Assembly: GCA_002409965.1 (NCBI GenBank)
Contig: DHON01000052.1
Location: forward strand, 1-45,069
DNA length: 45,069 bases
DNA from: Firmicutes bacterium UBA5389
GTDB lineage: Bacteria; Bacillota; DTU025
Direction of reading: 5' to 3'
Part shown: piece by piece, positions 16,203 through 24,998 of the stretch
Layout: every line of letters begins with the position of its first letter
Numbering within the stretch: the stretch's first letter is position 1
The notes under the pieces: generated by a model
Seen by the model: only the letters and a program-made list of their open reading frames with translations
Databases searched by the model: none
What the model was told of the DNA's origin: nothing
Made by a program: the position numbers and the translations under genes

Positions 16203-16307
16203 CTTATTGCCCCCCATAGATTCAATCAAAATCGAGCGCAATTCCGATTCTGAATTCAACACGGGAGGCATCATTCCTGCATAGGCCGGCCCGCGCGAGC
16301 CGCTTCC

Positions 16308-16967
16308 CTACTCTTCCTGGGCTTCATCTCGCGCCCCGGCATCGGCAAGATGGCGTGAAAGATATGAAAGGCCCGCAGCTAGGTCCTCATCACGTACCAT
16401 GACTCCGGGCGGAACAGTGAGGCTCACCGGAGCGAAGTTCCAGACGGCTATGACTCCCGCTCCCACCAGCATGTCGGCGATCTCCTGCGCGCTCGCGGGA
16501 GGCGCCGTGATTATTCCCATCTGAATGCAGAGACGGCGCACGACGTGGGGAATCTCCGATACGCTGCGGATGAGAGTGCCGTCAAGCTTGGCGCCGATTT
16601 TCTCTGGATCTGAGTCGAACAGGCCCACAATGCGCAGGCCGTATGCTTCGAATCCCGGATAGCGAAAGAGCGCAGTGCCGAGGCGGCCCACTCCGACCAG
16701 GACCGCCTCGGTGCGATTTCTGATACCAAGTATCTGCTCAAGGGCTTCTAACAGCTCCGGAACGTTGTAACCTATCCCAGGACGCCCGAACTCGCCGATG
16801 GACGATAGATCGCGGCGGACCTGAGCGGAATCCATGCCAAGGCTGGTCGCCAGCTGCGCAGAGGATATCTTTGCGTTTCCGGTGCGCGCGCGCGCCGCCA
16901 ATGTACGATAGTAGAACGGCAGCCTTGCCAACATGGCTCTGGATATCTGCGTTACTTGTTCCGGCAT
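16308..16967 (-). CDS. rex: Redox-sensing transcriptional repressor Rex
   Basis: NADH/NAD+-sensing repressor. 219 residues. The N-terminal winged helix (ISRAMLARLPFYYRTLAARA ... SSAQLATSLGMDSAQVRRDLSSIGEFGRPGIGYNV) precedes a Rossmann domain with GVGRLGTALFRYPGF and the VWNFAPVSLTVP stretch that contacts the partner subunit. It lies 20 bases after hydA and is probably the last gene of the hydrogenase operon, whose promoter carries a Rex operator at 24801-24818. A negative loop in which NADH relieves repression is the expected behaviour. Confidence 0.96.
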   Translation of the reverse strand: MPEQVTQISRAMLARLPFYYRTLAARARTGNAKISSAQLATSLGMDSAQVRRDLSSIGEFGRPGIGYNVPELLEALEQILGIRNRTEAVLVGVGRLGTALFRYPGFEAYGLRIVGLFDSDPEKIGAKLDGTLIRSVSEIPHVVRRLCIQMGIITAPPASAQEIADMLVGAGVIAVWNFAPVSLTVPPGVMVRDEDLAAGLSYLSRHLADAGARDEAQEE

Positions 16968-16987
16968 AGAACCACCCCCACGCCTTC

Positions 16988-19024
16988 CTATTCTACAAGA
17001 CGCGCACGGATTTCCTTCTCAAAGACCTCATCGATGTCCTCTTCAGTTACGTTTCCCCGGATGCTGCCGCCTATCTCTATGTTGGGACTGTGCTCACACT
17101 GCTCGAAACAGAAAGTGGCATGCAGGTCCACCCGGTCAGTGAGTCCGTGCCGAGCTACTCTGTCCATCAGCCCGCGCAGCAAGTCGTAGGATCCATGCAG
17201 ATAGCAGCAGGTCCCAACGCAAACGCCCACATCGAGCTTGCCATCGACCTCTTCGGAGGAGAACTTGATCTCCTCGCCCGCTATCCTCCTGCGTGTCCCG
17301 TAGGAAGTGTGGAGGGCCGAATGGGCCTTCTTGCCGCCCACATCCCCCAGATACCTGTCGTAGAGCGCCTTGACGTACGGGTTGTCGTGCGATCTGCGCA
17401 GCATCTGCATGGTATCCACATCGTAGAGAGCCTGCGTCCTCTGCTTGCGCACTTCCAGGTGCGATGGACTGGGCTGGCCGGCGCCTCCTATGCACCCGCC
17501 CGGGCACGACATCACTTCTACGATGTCGTACACCGCCTCGCCCGATTCGATCCTCCTGAGCACTTCGGCCGCCGCCCCCAGAGAGTTCGCAACCGCCAAC
17601 CGGACTTCATTGCCGGCGATGTTCACAGTAGCCTCTTTCACGCCGTCGAGCCCGCGCACTTCCTCAAAGACCAGCCGAGACCGGGGAATCTCAGACGTCT
17701 TCTCAGGCGCCAGAAGCTCGGCCGCCGCGCGCAGCACCGCTTCGGCCACCCCCCCGCTGTTCCCGAAGATCATGCCTGCCCCGGTGGACACTCCGAAGGG
17801 CAGGTCGAAGGGGGCTATGGGAAGCTTGTCGAAGTCGATTCCAGTCTCTCGGATCATACGCGCCAGTTCCTGCGTGGTCAGAACGGCGTCCACATCCGGC
17901 CTACCATCCGAGGCGAACTCCTCCCGAGCGGCCTCGAACTTCTTGGCCGTGCACGGCATAACCGATACCACGTAGAGGTTCTCAGGCTCCACACCCAACT
18001 CGCGTCCGAGGAAGCGGCGCGCCACGGCCCCGAACATCTGCTGCGGCGACTTGCACGACGACAAGTTGGCAAGGTAGTTGGGATGGTACTGCTCAACGTA
18101 CTTGACCCATGCAGGACAGCACGAGGTGAACTGCGGCAATCGCTCGCGGCTGCCCGACGATAGTCTTTCCAGGAATTCGGCTGTCTCCTCAACCACCGTA
18201 AGGTCGGCGGTGAAACACGTGTCGAAGACCATGTCCACGCCGATGCTCTTGAGCGCTGCGACTACCTTGCCCGGCGCTGCCCAGCCCGGTTCGTGACCGA
18301 ACTCCTCGCCGAGCGCAACGCGGATCGCCGGCGCCACCTGCGCCACGACCTTCATCTTCGGGTCATGAATGGCCTTCCACACTCTATCGACGTCTGAATG
18401 TATCGTGATCGCGCCGGTGGGGCAGACGCTTGCGCATTGCCCGCACTGAACGCAGTCCACATCGGCCAGACACTTGCCGAACGCAGGGCCGACTGTGGCA
18501 TCCGATCCGCGGTATGCAAAATCGAGCACTCCGATCTTCTGCACTTCGCCGCATACCCGTACACAGTCTCCGCACAGTATGCACTTGTTGGGGTCACGTA
18601 CCAGCGCAGGCGTAGAGCGGTCGATGGGCAGCCCCGCGTCCTCCTGGCCGAATCTGACGTCTTGAACGCCGAACCTCCTGGCAAGCTCCTGGAGCTTGCA
18701 CGCGCCGTTCTTGTCGCATGTTGTGCAATCGCGATCGTGGTTGGCCAACAGAAGTTCGAGTATCGTGCGCCTGATGACGCGCAGCTGCTCTGTGTTGGTA
18801 CGCACGACCATCCCCGGCTGAGGCTGGACGGTACAGGACGCGACTATCCCCATTTTGTCGATCTCGACAACGCACATCCTGCATGCCCCATATACAGAAA
18901 GCTCTGAATGGTAGCAAAACGTGGGCAGGTCTATACCGGCCTTGCGCACGAGCTCCAGCAGATTGCGCTCGCCCTCTATCGGAACTGACAGTCCATCTAT
19001 GACCACTGTTTGCTGTACAGACAT
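16988..19024 (-). CDS. hydA: [FeFe]-hydrogenase catalytic subunit HydA
   Basis: Catalytic subunit of a trimeric NAD-linked, probably electron-bifurcating [FeFe]-hydrogenase. About 678 residues from ATG 19024 (MSVQQTVVIDG). Order: NuoG-like [2Fe-2S] domain (CYHSELSVYGACRMC), a His-Cys [4Fe-4S] segment, a two-cluster ferredoxin domain (CILCGDCVRVC, CVQCGQCASVC), then the H-cluster domain with TSCCPAW (310-316), MPCTAKKFE (366-374) and SCPGGCIGGAGQP (516-528). The third motif has GGA where GGG is usual. A C-terminal thioredoxin-like [2Fe-2S] domain (about 605-665) follows; it is present in some but not all HydA. It lies 29 bases after hydB. Confidence 0.96.
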   Translation of the reverse strand: MSVQQTVVIDGLSVPIEGERNLLELVRKAGIDLPTFCYHSELSVYGACRMCVVEIDKMGIVASCTVQPQPGMVVRTNTEQLRVIRRTILELLLANHDRDCTTCDKNGACKLQELARRFGVQDVRFGQEDAGLPIDRSTPALVRDPNKCILCGDCVRVCGEVQKIGVLDFAYRGSDATVGPAFGKCLADVDCVQCGQCASVCPTGAITIHSDVDRVWKAIHDPKMKVVAQVAPAIRVALGEEFGHEPGWAAPGKVVAALKSIGVDMVFDTCFTADLTVVEETAEFLERLSSGSRERLPQFTSCCPAWVKYVEQYHPNYLANLSSCKSPQQMFGAVARRFLGRELGVEPENLYVVSVMPCTAKKFEAAREEFASDGRPDVDAVLTTQELARMIRETGIDFDKLPIAPFDLPFGVSTGAGMIFGNSGGVAEAVLRAAAELLAPEKTSEIPRSRLVFEEVRGLDGVKEATVNIAGNEVRLAVANSLGAAAEVLRRIESGEAVYDIVEVMSCPGGCIGGAGQPSPSHLEVRKQRTQALYDVDTMQMLRRSHDNPYVKALYDRYLGDVGGKKAHSALHTSYGTRRRIAGEEIKFSSEEVDGKLDVGVCVGTCCYLHGSYDLLRGLMDRVARHGLTDRVDLHATFCFEQCEHSPNIEIGGSIRGNVTEEDIDEVFEKEIRARLVE

Positions 19025-19053
19025 CTGGTATCCTCTCTCCCCTCTATTCCGAT

Positions 19054-20913
19054 CTACTCCAGCGAAATGGCGCCGAAGGCGCATGCCTCGGCGCACGCCC
19101 CACACTTTGCGCACTTCGCGGCATCGATCATGTGAGGATGCCGGATCTCGCCGGCGATGGCCTCGGAAGGACATGCCTTTCGACACTTGCCGCAGCCCTT
19201 GCATAGCTCAGGGTGGATCACGTAGGACTTGAAAGCGCTGCACACTCCGGCAAGACACTTCTTGTCTACAATGTGCGCCCGGTATTCGTCTCGGAAGTAC
19301 TTCAGCGTTGTAAGGACCGGGTTCGGCGCCGTCTTGCCCAGAGCGCACAGCGAACTCTCCTTAACGACCCACGCAATCTGCTCCAAAATGTCCAGATCGT
19401 CCAGGGTCGCGCGCCCGGCCACAATCTTCTCCAAGATCTGGAGCATGCGCTTGGTGCCCTCGCGGCATGGAACGCACTTGCCGCATGACTCCGTCTGGGT
19501 GAAGTGCATGAAGAAGCGGGCAACTTCCACCATGCACGTCCCCTCGTCCAGTATGACTAGTCCGCCCGAGCCCACCATGGCGCCGGCCTTCTTGAGAGAA
19601 TCGTAGTCAAGCGGCGTATCAAGGAGCTGCTCGGGCAGACATCCGCCTGAAGGCCCGCCTATCTGAGCCGCCTTGAACTTCTTCCCGCCGATTACCCCTC
19701 CGCCGATTCCGAATACTACGTCTCTTAGGGTCGTTCCCATCGGGACTTCCACCAGACCGGTATTGGCCACCTGTCCGGTCACAGCGAAGGTCTTCGTTCC
19801 AGGGCTGGTCTCCGTCCCAATGGTGCGGAACCACGCTGCGCCGCGGCGGAGTATCTGCGGTACCGTCGCCAATGTCTCGACGTTGTTTATGATCGTAGGC
19901 TTTCCGAACAGCCCCTCATTTGCAGGGAACGGCGGACGCGGACGCGGCATGCCGCGTTTGCCTTCGATCGATGCGAGAAGAGCGGTCTCTTCCCCGCATA
20001 CGAAAGCGCCGGCGCCCTCTTTTATGGTCACGTCGAACGAAAAATCGGAGCCCAGGATGTTCGCGCCCAGAAGACCGCGCGTCCTGGCCTGCCGAGCAGC
20101 GTTCTTCATGCGAGCCACCGCAATGGGGTACTCCGCCCGCACGTAGATGTAGCCGCGATCCGCGCCGATGGCCCTGGCGGCGATAGCCAGTCCCTCCAGC
20201 ACACTGTGGGGGTCGCCTTCCATGATGCAGCGGTCCATGAAAGCGCCCGGGTCGCCTTCGTCCGCGTTGCACACTACGTATTTCTGCTCGCCTTTTGCCT
20301 GACGTGCGAACATCCACTTGCGGCCGGTTGGGAATCCTCCGCCCCCTCGGCCCCGAAGGCCGCTCGCAAGCACTTCCTGTACGACCTCGTCCGGCGACAG
20401 GTCTAGCGCGGCGCGGGCCAAAGCCTGATAACCATCGCGCGCGATATACTCTCCTATGTCATCGGGGTTGATAGCCCCGCAATTTGACAAAGCAACTTTG
20501 GTTTGGCTGGCGTAGAACGGGATCTCGCTCTCTTTGGGGTACGCCGCGCCTGTGTCGGCATCGCGGTAGACCAGCCGTTCGACTACCTCGCCCCGAACCA
20601 GTGTGGTCTCTACGATCTCCGCCACATCCTCAGGTTTCACATGAACATAGACCACATCGTCAGGTTCGATCCTCACGAGCGGACCGACTTCGCAGAACCC
20701 GTGGCATCCAGTCCTAGTCGCACCCACCGCGTTCACCGCGTGCCTTTGGAACTCCTGAAGGATCTTCTCCGCCCCATTGGCCAAGCAGCCAGGACCCGTA
20801 CACACCAGCACTCGCTTCTTCTCAGCCGCCATCTCCCTGCGGAATCGCTCAGCATGCGCCTTCAGTTCGTCTCGCGACCCTATCATCATCGTCGTCTCCA
20901 TCGTCCGTTCCAT
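19054..20913 (-). CDS. hydB: Hydrogenase NADH/flavin subunit HydB (NuoF-like)
   Basis: Flavin subunit that binds NAD(H) and FMN and is the likely bifurcation site. 619 residues. N-terminal thioredoxin-like [2Fe-2S] domain (Cys38, 43, 70, 74); FMN/NADH motifs GRGGGGFPTGRKW (188-200) and CNADEGDPGAFMDR (215-228); a [4Fe-4S] site (Cys477, 480, 483, 523); and a C-terminal two-cluster ferredoxin domain (CKGCGKCRKAC, CAKCGACAEAC). This architecture is that of Thermotoga-type HydB. ATG 20913 lies two bases after the hydC stop, with GGTGAGA ahead. Confidence 0.96.
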   Translation of the reverse strand: MERTMETTMMIGSRDELKAHAERFRREMAAEKKRVLVCTGPGCLANGAEKILQEFQRHAVNAVGATRTGCHGFCEVGPLVRIEPDDVVYVHVKPEDVAEIVETTLVRGEVVERLVYRDADTGAAYPKESEIPFYASQTKVALSNCGAINPDDIGEYIARDGYQALARAALDLSPDEVVQEVLASGLRGRGGGGFPTGRKWMFARQAKGEQKYVVCNADEGDPGAFMDRCIMEGDPHSVLEGLAIAARAIGADRGYIYVRAEYPIAVARMKNAARQARTRGLLGANILGSDFSFDVTIKEGAGAFVCGEETALLASIEGKRGMPRPRPPFPANEGLFGKPTIINNVETLATVPQILRRGAAWFRTIGTETSPGTKTFAVTGQVANTGLVEVPMGTTLRDVVFGIGGGVIGGKKFKAAQIGGPSGGCLPEQLLDTPLDYDSLKKAGAMVGSGGLVILDEGTCMVEVARFFMHFTQTESCGKCVPCREGTKRMLQILEKIVAGRATLDDLDILEQIAWVVKESSLCALGKTAPNPVLTTLKYFRDEYRAHIVDKKCLAGVCSAFKSYVIHPELCKGCGKCRKACPSEAIAGEIRHPHMIDAAKCAKCGACAEACAFGAISLE

Positions 20914-20915
20914 AG

Positions 20916-21413
20916 CTAGTTCTCACCGTCCCTATTGAGCAACGTATCGATTATGGCGCATGCGGCCTCAGGGGTCATCTTCCCATAGACCTCGTCGTTG
21001 ATGACCATCGCAGGCGCCACCCCGCATGCGCCAAGGCATGCAACGGTCTCCACAGTGAACATCATGTCCGGTGTTGTGAATCTTCCATCGCGTAGGTTCA
21101 GCTTGGAGCGGATCGCCTCGTACACTCTCATTGAGTGCCTGACGTGGCATGCCGTACCATCGCACACTCTCACCACGTACTTGCCCTTGGGCGAAAGAGA
21201 GAACTGGGCGTAGAACGTGGCCACGCCGAACACTGTCGCAACCGACAGTCCCATGGCCGTGGCGATGTAAGTCAGGATCTCCTCAGGGAGATACCTGTAT
21301 TCCGCCTGAACCTCCTGGAGTATGGGTATAAGGGCGGATTGCTCGCGGCCGTGCTCCTCGATTATCTCGTTTACGCGCTCAAATTTCCTCTGCGCCGCCT
21401 CAACAGGTGTCAT
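20916..21413 (-). CDS. hydC: Hydrogenase subunit HydC (NuoE-like)
   Basis: Small electron-transfer subunit with one thioredoxin-fold [2Fe-2S] cluster (Cys84, Cys89, Cys126, Cys130, in CDGTACH and CLGAC). 165 residues, normal length. N-terminal helical bundle ends in YLPEEILTYIATAMGLSVATVFGVATFYAQF, a strongly conserved NuoE stretch. GGAGGAGAAACG precedes ATG 21413. It completes the HydABC trimer and is 30 bases downstream of the phosphatase gene. Confidence 0.96.
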   Translation of the reverse strand: MTPVEAAQRKFERVNEIIEEHGREQSALIPILQEVQAEYRYLPEEILTYIATAMGLSVATVFGVATFYAQFSLSPKGKYVVRVCDGTACHVRHSMRVYEAIRSKLNLRDGRFTTPDMMFTVETVACLGACGVAPAMVINDEVYGKMTPEAACAIIDTLLNRDGEN

Positions 21414-21443
21414 CGTTTCTCCTCCATACCAGCAACTTGTACC

Positions 21444-22589
21444 TCAGAAATACGTGATCCTAACTTCCTTCCCACGCTCGCTCAAGATCTCGGCGATGTT
21501 CTGCATCACCTGCTCCTTTAGCGTGGTGCTGATGGGCAAGTTCGGGTTCTGGTGCGCGGGGTTGACCGCCTTTCCCACCAGGAACTCGATGTGATCCGCG
21601 TCGAGCAGAACCCGCGCCAGCCTGCTTGCGCCGTCTTTGCCGTGCGCCTCTTCGGGGTTCTTCAATCTGCTCAGCGTTTTCGACAGCGTGATGATACCCT
21701 CAGTAACCAGGTCCAACCCGCGAACAGTTGCAGTCGGCGGCACACCCCTGTCCATGCTGGATAGGTCGACTGCGAGGCTCGCGCCCATCTCGCGGGCGAA
21801 GATCTTGCCGGTGGTACCCCCGCATACCACTCGCGTTCCGAGCGATGCCAGAAGTCTGTCCACCATTGCTCGGTCGTCTTCGGGATTCCTGGGCGGACCC
21901 ACCGCCGCCGTGACATACCGCGGTTTGCGGACTGATATAGCCACAACCGTGGCATCGTCGCCCGGCTTGCCGCCATAGAACTGGTCGCATACATTGATCA
22001 TCCACTTAGCCAAGACCGATGCCCGCTTCTCCTGCTGTGTAATGCGGCGGATGTACTCCGCCACATTGGGCCATCTCCACCCCAGATTGAGCACGCCTCC
22101 TATGCCCGCGTGTATGACGCCGTCCGACACCAAGAACAGATGGTCGCCGGCCTGCACGGTGAAGCGCGCCTCCTTGACGACTTTGTCGGCCACCCGGCGC
22201 TGGACACACTCCACTGAGTTCACGCGCCCATCCGACACATAGAAGGCATCGGGATTATCGAACTGCACCAGGTATGCATTGCCATCCGAGTCCACCTGGA
22301 GAATGGTAAAGGTCGAGTAGGCCACCTGGCGCACCTTGCATATGGGGAGAGTGTGGCCGATCGTCTCGACCACGTCCTCAATTGCGGCCCCGCCCCGCAA
22401 CATGCTGGCGGCAATGGTGGTAGTGAGGGTCGCGAGTATGTTCGCCTTCACCCCCGAGCCCAGCCCATCGCTGAGCACCACAGTTATGCCGTGGCCGTTC
22501 CTGGATATATCCACGCGGTCGCCGCACAGCTCCTCGCCGTGCTTTGCGATGGAGAGGGATGCGGCCTCCACATGCAGCCTCTCCATCAT
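21444..22589 (-). CDS. SpoIIE/PP2C-type phosphatase of the hydrogenase operon
   Basis: Metal-dependent Ser/Thr phosphatase of the SpoIIE (PPM) type, 381 residues. Metal-site motifs GDRVD (about 23-27), VVLSDGLGSG (37-46), FLVSDGVIHAG and PGDDATVVAI are present. About 140 residues after the phosphatase core form a C-terminal domain (GTRVVCGGTTGKIFAREMGASLAVDL and on) of a kind seen in phosphatases next to [FeFe]-hydrogenase genes. Its ATG overlaps the stop of the sensory hydrogenase gene (ATGA), so the two are made together and probably act together. Its phosphoprotein substrate is not evident in the window. Confidence 0.88.
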   Translation of the reverse strand: MMERLHVEAASLSIAKHGEELCGDRVDISRNGHGITVVLSDGLGSGVKANILATLTTTIAASMLRGGAAIEDVVETIGHTLPICKVRQVAYSTFTILQVDSDGNAYLVQFDNPDAFYVSDGRVNSVECVQRRVADKVVKEARFTVQAGDHLFLVSDGVIHAGIGGVLNLGWRWPNVAEYIRRITQQEKRASVLAKWMINVCDQFYGGKPGDDATVVAISVRKPRYVTAAVGPPRNPEDDRAMVDRLLASLGTRVVCGGTTGKIFAREMGASLAVDLSSMDRGVPPTATVRGLDLVTEGIITLSKTLSRLKNPEEAHGKDGASRLARVLLDADHIEFLVGKAVNPAHQNPNLPISTTLKEQVMQNIAEILSERGKEVRITYF

Positions 22590-24373
22590 TTGCTCAACTC
22601 CTTATCTTGCGTCTGCCTGATAAGCTGCGTCAATAGGAGTTTGGTCTCAGCTGTGGTCTCGCCTAGCAGCCCCGCAATCTCCTGGGCCACGCGCATCTGC
22701 CTGTCGATCACCCGCCCGGCCTTCTCAAGCGTCTCTTCGCGCGCCTTCTGAACGGCTTGCCCCCTGTTGTATTCGGCGGTGATGTCGTCGATGATCGCTA
22801 CCACCACATCGCGCACCGAGACGTAGAACAGGCTTTGAGCGGCCATTAGCGATCCGCCGAGGTGCGACTCCTCCATTCGGAGCGTCTCTCTGGTACCAAA
22901 TACCTGCTCAAACGGCGCTGGATCCATGACCACGCTGATGTGCTTGCCCAAACAGTCGTCGGCCCTCACGCAGAAGACCTGCTCGAACGCGGGATTGACT
23001 GAGACTATGGCAAGTTCCCGGTCGACCGCCACGACCCCGTTCGGCGTAGTGCCGATAATCAAGTTGGACATAGACTCCGCCCGTTCACGCATATAGGGAA
23101 TGCACATCTCCACCTCGGCAAGTCCCCTAAAGACCGCGATGGCTTTGTCGCGGCAGGAGTTGTAGCCGCACGCTCCGCAGTTGAGTTCGTCCGATGGGTT
23201 CACTTTGTCGGTCCTGGCCAGAATGGCTCGAATATCCTCTTCAGTCGGCTCCGGCAAGTCCACTTCGCGCCGGGCAAAGGCCACCTGAAGCATTGCAGGC
23301 GATGGAGGAGGAAGGCTGCCGGCCGGGAAACCCGCCGCAGTCTGTAGCGCATACGCCGTGACCATGCGCTTCCTGGTCCAGGAGTCTATCTCTGATGCGA
23401 TTCCGGGCCCTTCGATGCAGCCCCCCGCGCATGCCATCATCTCCACCATTCGCACGCCGGACTGGTGCTGGATGCTATCGAAGAACGCAATGACGTTTTC
23501 CATTCCGGTGACGCACAGATCAGGCCCGCCTATCATGTCGCTGGACACGCCGGCAGTCGCCATCATCCCGCCCTCTATCGGAAACAGCCGCCCGCGCCCG
23601 GGAGTCTGGCCGCGCGCGCAGTCCGGACCGTGCGCGCCGCTTGGGCCCTCCGCGCAGTCCGCGCCGCCCGGGGCTACGATGGTCGGCATCGTTGCGGTCG
23701 ATGCCGCTGCGATCGGGTCGATCCCGGCCTGCTCAAACAGGTCCTGCAGTTCCTGGAACGTCAGAGCCGCGTCAATGGCGCCGAAAGTCTCCTCCCTGCC
23801 GGCCTCGTCTTTCTTGGCGATGCAAGGGCCGGCGAAGACCACCTTGACGTCCGAACCCATGCACGACTTGAGCATACGCCCATGGGCGACCATGGGAGAG
23901 GCCACCGGGATCAGATGCTCCAGAAGATGAGGGTAGTAGCGCTCCACCAGGTTGACGACTACCGGGCAGCTGGTAGCGATGGCTGGAGCAGCGCAATCGT
24001 CCACTGTTGCGAGGCTTCTGCGCGCCACGTATTGCGCCGCCTCGGCCGTCTCGAAGATACCGGCGAATCCCAAACCTCGGGCGGCCGCCGCGAATGCTCC
24101 AGGTGAAACGCCGGCAAATGACGCCACAAACGAGGGCGCGACCGAGAGAACCACCCGCGCGCCCGACGCCAGGAGTTCCCGCACCGCGCCCTTGGAGTCC
24201 ATTACCTGCTTAGCTCCCTGAGGACACATTCGCACACACGTGCCGCACACAACACAGAGCTCATCGATTACCTCAGCATGGCCTCCGGCTACTCGTATGG
24301 CCTTCATAGGACAGTGCCTGACACACTTGTAGCAGTCCTTGCAGTTGGCAGTGATCGTCTTTATGACGCCCAA
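22586..24373 (-). CDS. hydS: Sensory [FeFe]-hydrogenase HydS with PAS domain
   Basis: 595 residues. Two [4Fe-4S] motifs at the N-terminus (CKDCYKCVRHC 11-21, CVVCGTCVRMC 40-50); an H-cluster domain with reduced motifs TSCP (134-137), GPCIAKKDE (182-190) and MMACAGGCIEGPG (312-324); a four-Cys Fe-S domain (NCGACGYNSC ... C, 399-424); a PAS domain (about 435-535); and a C-terminal helix. Such group C/D proteins are thought to sense H2 or redox state and pass the signal through the PAS domain. A Gly/Ala/Pro insert at about 231-262 is encoded by GC-rich repeats. No histidine kinase domain is attached; the adjacent phosphatase is the likely output. Confidence 0.92.
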   Translation of the reverse strand: MGVIKTITANCKDCYKCVRHCPMKAIRVAGGHAEVIDELCVVCGTCVRMCPQGAKQVMDSKGAVRELLASGARVVLSVAPSFVASFAGVSPGAFAAAARGLGFAGIFETAEAAQYVARRSLATVDDCAAPAIATSCPVVVNLVERYYPHLLEHLIPVASPMVAHGRMLKSCMGSDVKVVFAGPCIAKKDEAGREETFGAIDAALTFQELQDLFEQAGIDPIAAASTATMPTIVAPGGADCAEGPSGAHGPDCARGQTPGRGRLFPIEGGMMATAGVSSDMIGGPDLCVTGMENVIAFFDSIQHQSGVRMVEMMACAGGCIEGPGIASEIDSWTRKRMVTAYALQTAAGFPAGSLPPPSPAMLQVAFARREVDLPEPTEEDIRAILARTDKVNPSDELNCGACGYNSCRDKAIAVFRGLAEVEMCIPYMRERAESMSNLIIGTTPNGVVAVDRELAIVSVNPAFEQVFCVRADDCLGKHISVVMDPAPFEQVFGTRETLRMEESHLGGSLMAAQSLFYVSVRDVVVAIIDDITAEYNRGQAVQKAREETLEKAGRVIDRQMRVAQEIAGLLGETTAETKLLLTQLIRQTQDKELSK

Positions 24374-24466
24374 CTCAGCCGCCCCCTCCGCTATCGGGTA
24401 TCGGGCCCCAGCCCGGTCCGAACCCAGCTATTGTCTGCGTTCGCAGAGCTGCGCGCGTCAAGCGAA

Positions 24467-24745
24467 CTAAACAAGCTCGTCATCGCCGCTTCCGCCGAGG
24501 CCGAGCGGGACGAGCACACCAGTCCTGAACAGCTCTTCGGCCGCGCACGCGTCCACAGCCGAGAAGACCTCTCCGTCGATGGCGATTGTGACTCCCTCAG
24601 TGCACCGTTCCATGCAAAACACGCCCTTGAGCTCAACCTGACTCCACAGATCGTAGTCGACAATCAGTTGCTGAAGCTTTTCGATGACTTGGGGAGCGCC
24701 TTTGATGTGGCAAGAGCTTCCCACACACACCGACACCGTGATCAT
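24467..24745 (-). CDS. Thioredoxin-like [2Fe-2S] ferredoxin
   Basis: First gene of the hydrogenase operon. 92 residues from ATG 24745 (MITVSVCVGSSC); Cys7, Cys12, Cys44 and Cys48 (CVGSSC, CMERC) are the ligand pattern of thioredoxin-like [2Fe-2S] ferredoxins, as in the N-terminus of HydB and the C-terminus of HydA. A longer reading from 24799 is ruled out because it would begin upstream of the predicted transcription start. Likely an electron carrier for HydS or the trimer. A 93-base gap with nothing recognisable separates it from hydS. Confidence 0.9.
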   Translation of the reverse strand: MITVSVCVGSSCHIKGAPQVIEKLQQLIVDYDLWSQVELKGVFCMERCTEGVTIAIDGEVFSAVDACAAEELFRTGVLVPLGLGGSGDDELV

Positions 24746-24789
24746 ACCGCGCTCACGACCTTCCTCGAACGTCGCTTGCCTCCGCCGAC

Positions 24790-24818
24790 ATCTTAGCATA
24801 TTGTGCGTTATTTCACAA
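24790..24818 (-). promoter_or_regulatory. Hydrogenase operon promoter with Rex operator
   Basis: The minus strand reads TTGTGAAATAACGCACAA at 24818-24801, an 18-base near-palindrome with the Rex consensus half-sites TTGTG and CACAA. Its first six bases, TTGTGA, also serve as the -35; after exactly 17 bases comes TAAGAT (24795-24790) as the -10. Bound Rex would block polymerase. The first start codon lies about 45 bases beyond the -10. Confidence 0.85.
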
Positions 24819-24897
24819 TCCCGGTTTAGCTGGGGGGCATGTCCCCGTCAAAGCCGCGCAAAAGGATCTTGCCTCGCCGCCCACAAACGCAAGCTAG

Positions 24898-24930
24898 CCC
24901 GGTTGCTGAATGTGTGATCTCAGCACCGGG
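24898..24930 (-). terminator. Hairpin in the gap after darA
   Basis: CCCGGT plus GCTGA pair with TCAGC plus ACCGGG around a 10-base loop, with one bulged base. It lies about 70 bases beyond the darA stop in the 180-base gap before the hydrogenase promoter. No T-run follows, so termination is uncertain. The rest of 24819-24998 shows nothing recognisable. Confidence 0.4.
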
Positions 24931-24998
24931 CGTACGGGGGCAGTTGGGGTATTTGCGCAGGCTCGGCCTGGACTTGCTCGGCGGCCTTACCTGCTTGA

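Noticed and set aside
19024..19204. Longer N-terminus for HydA beginning at 19204
   Set aside because: The extra 60 residues are arginine-rich, overlap the end of hydB and match no family; ATG 19024 gives the standard N-terminus.
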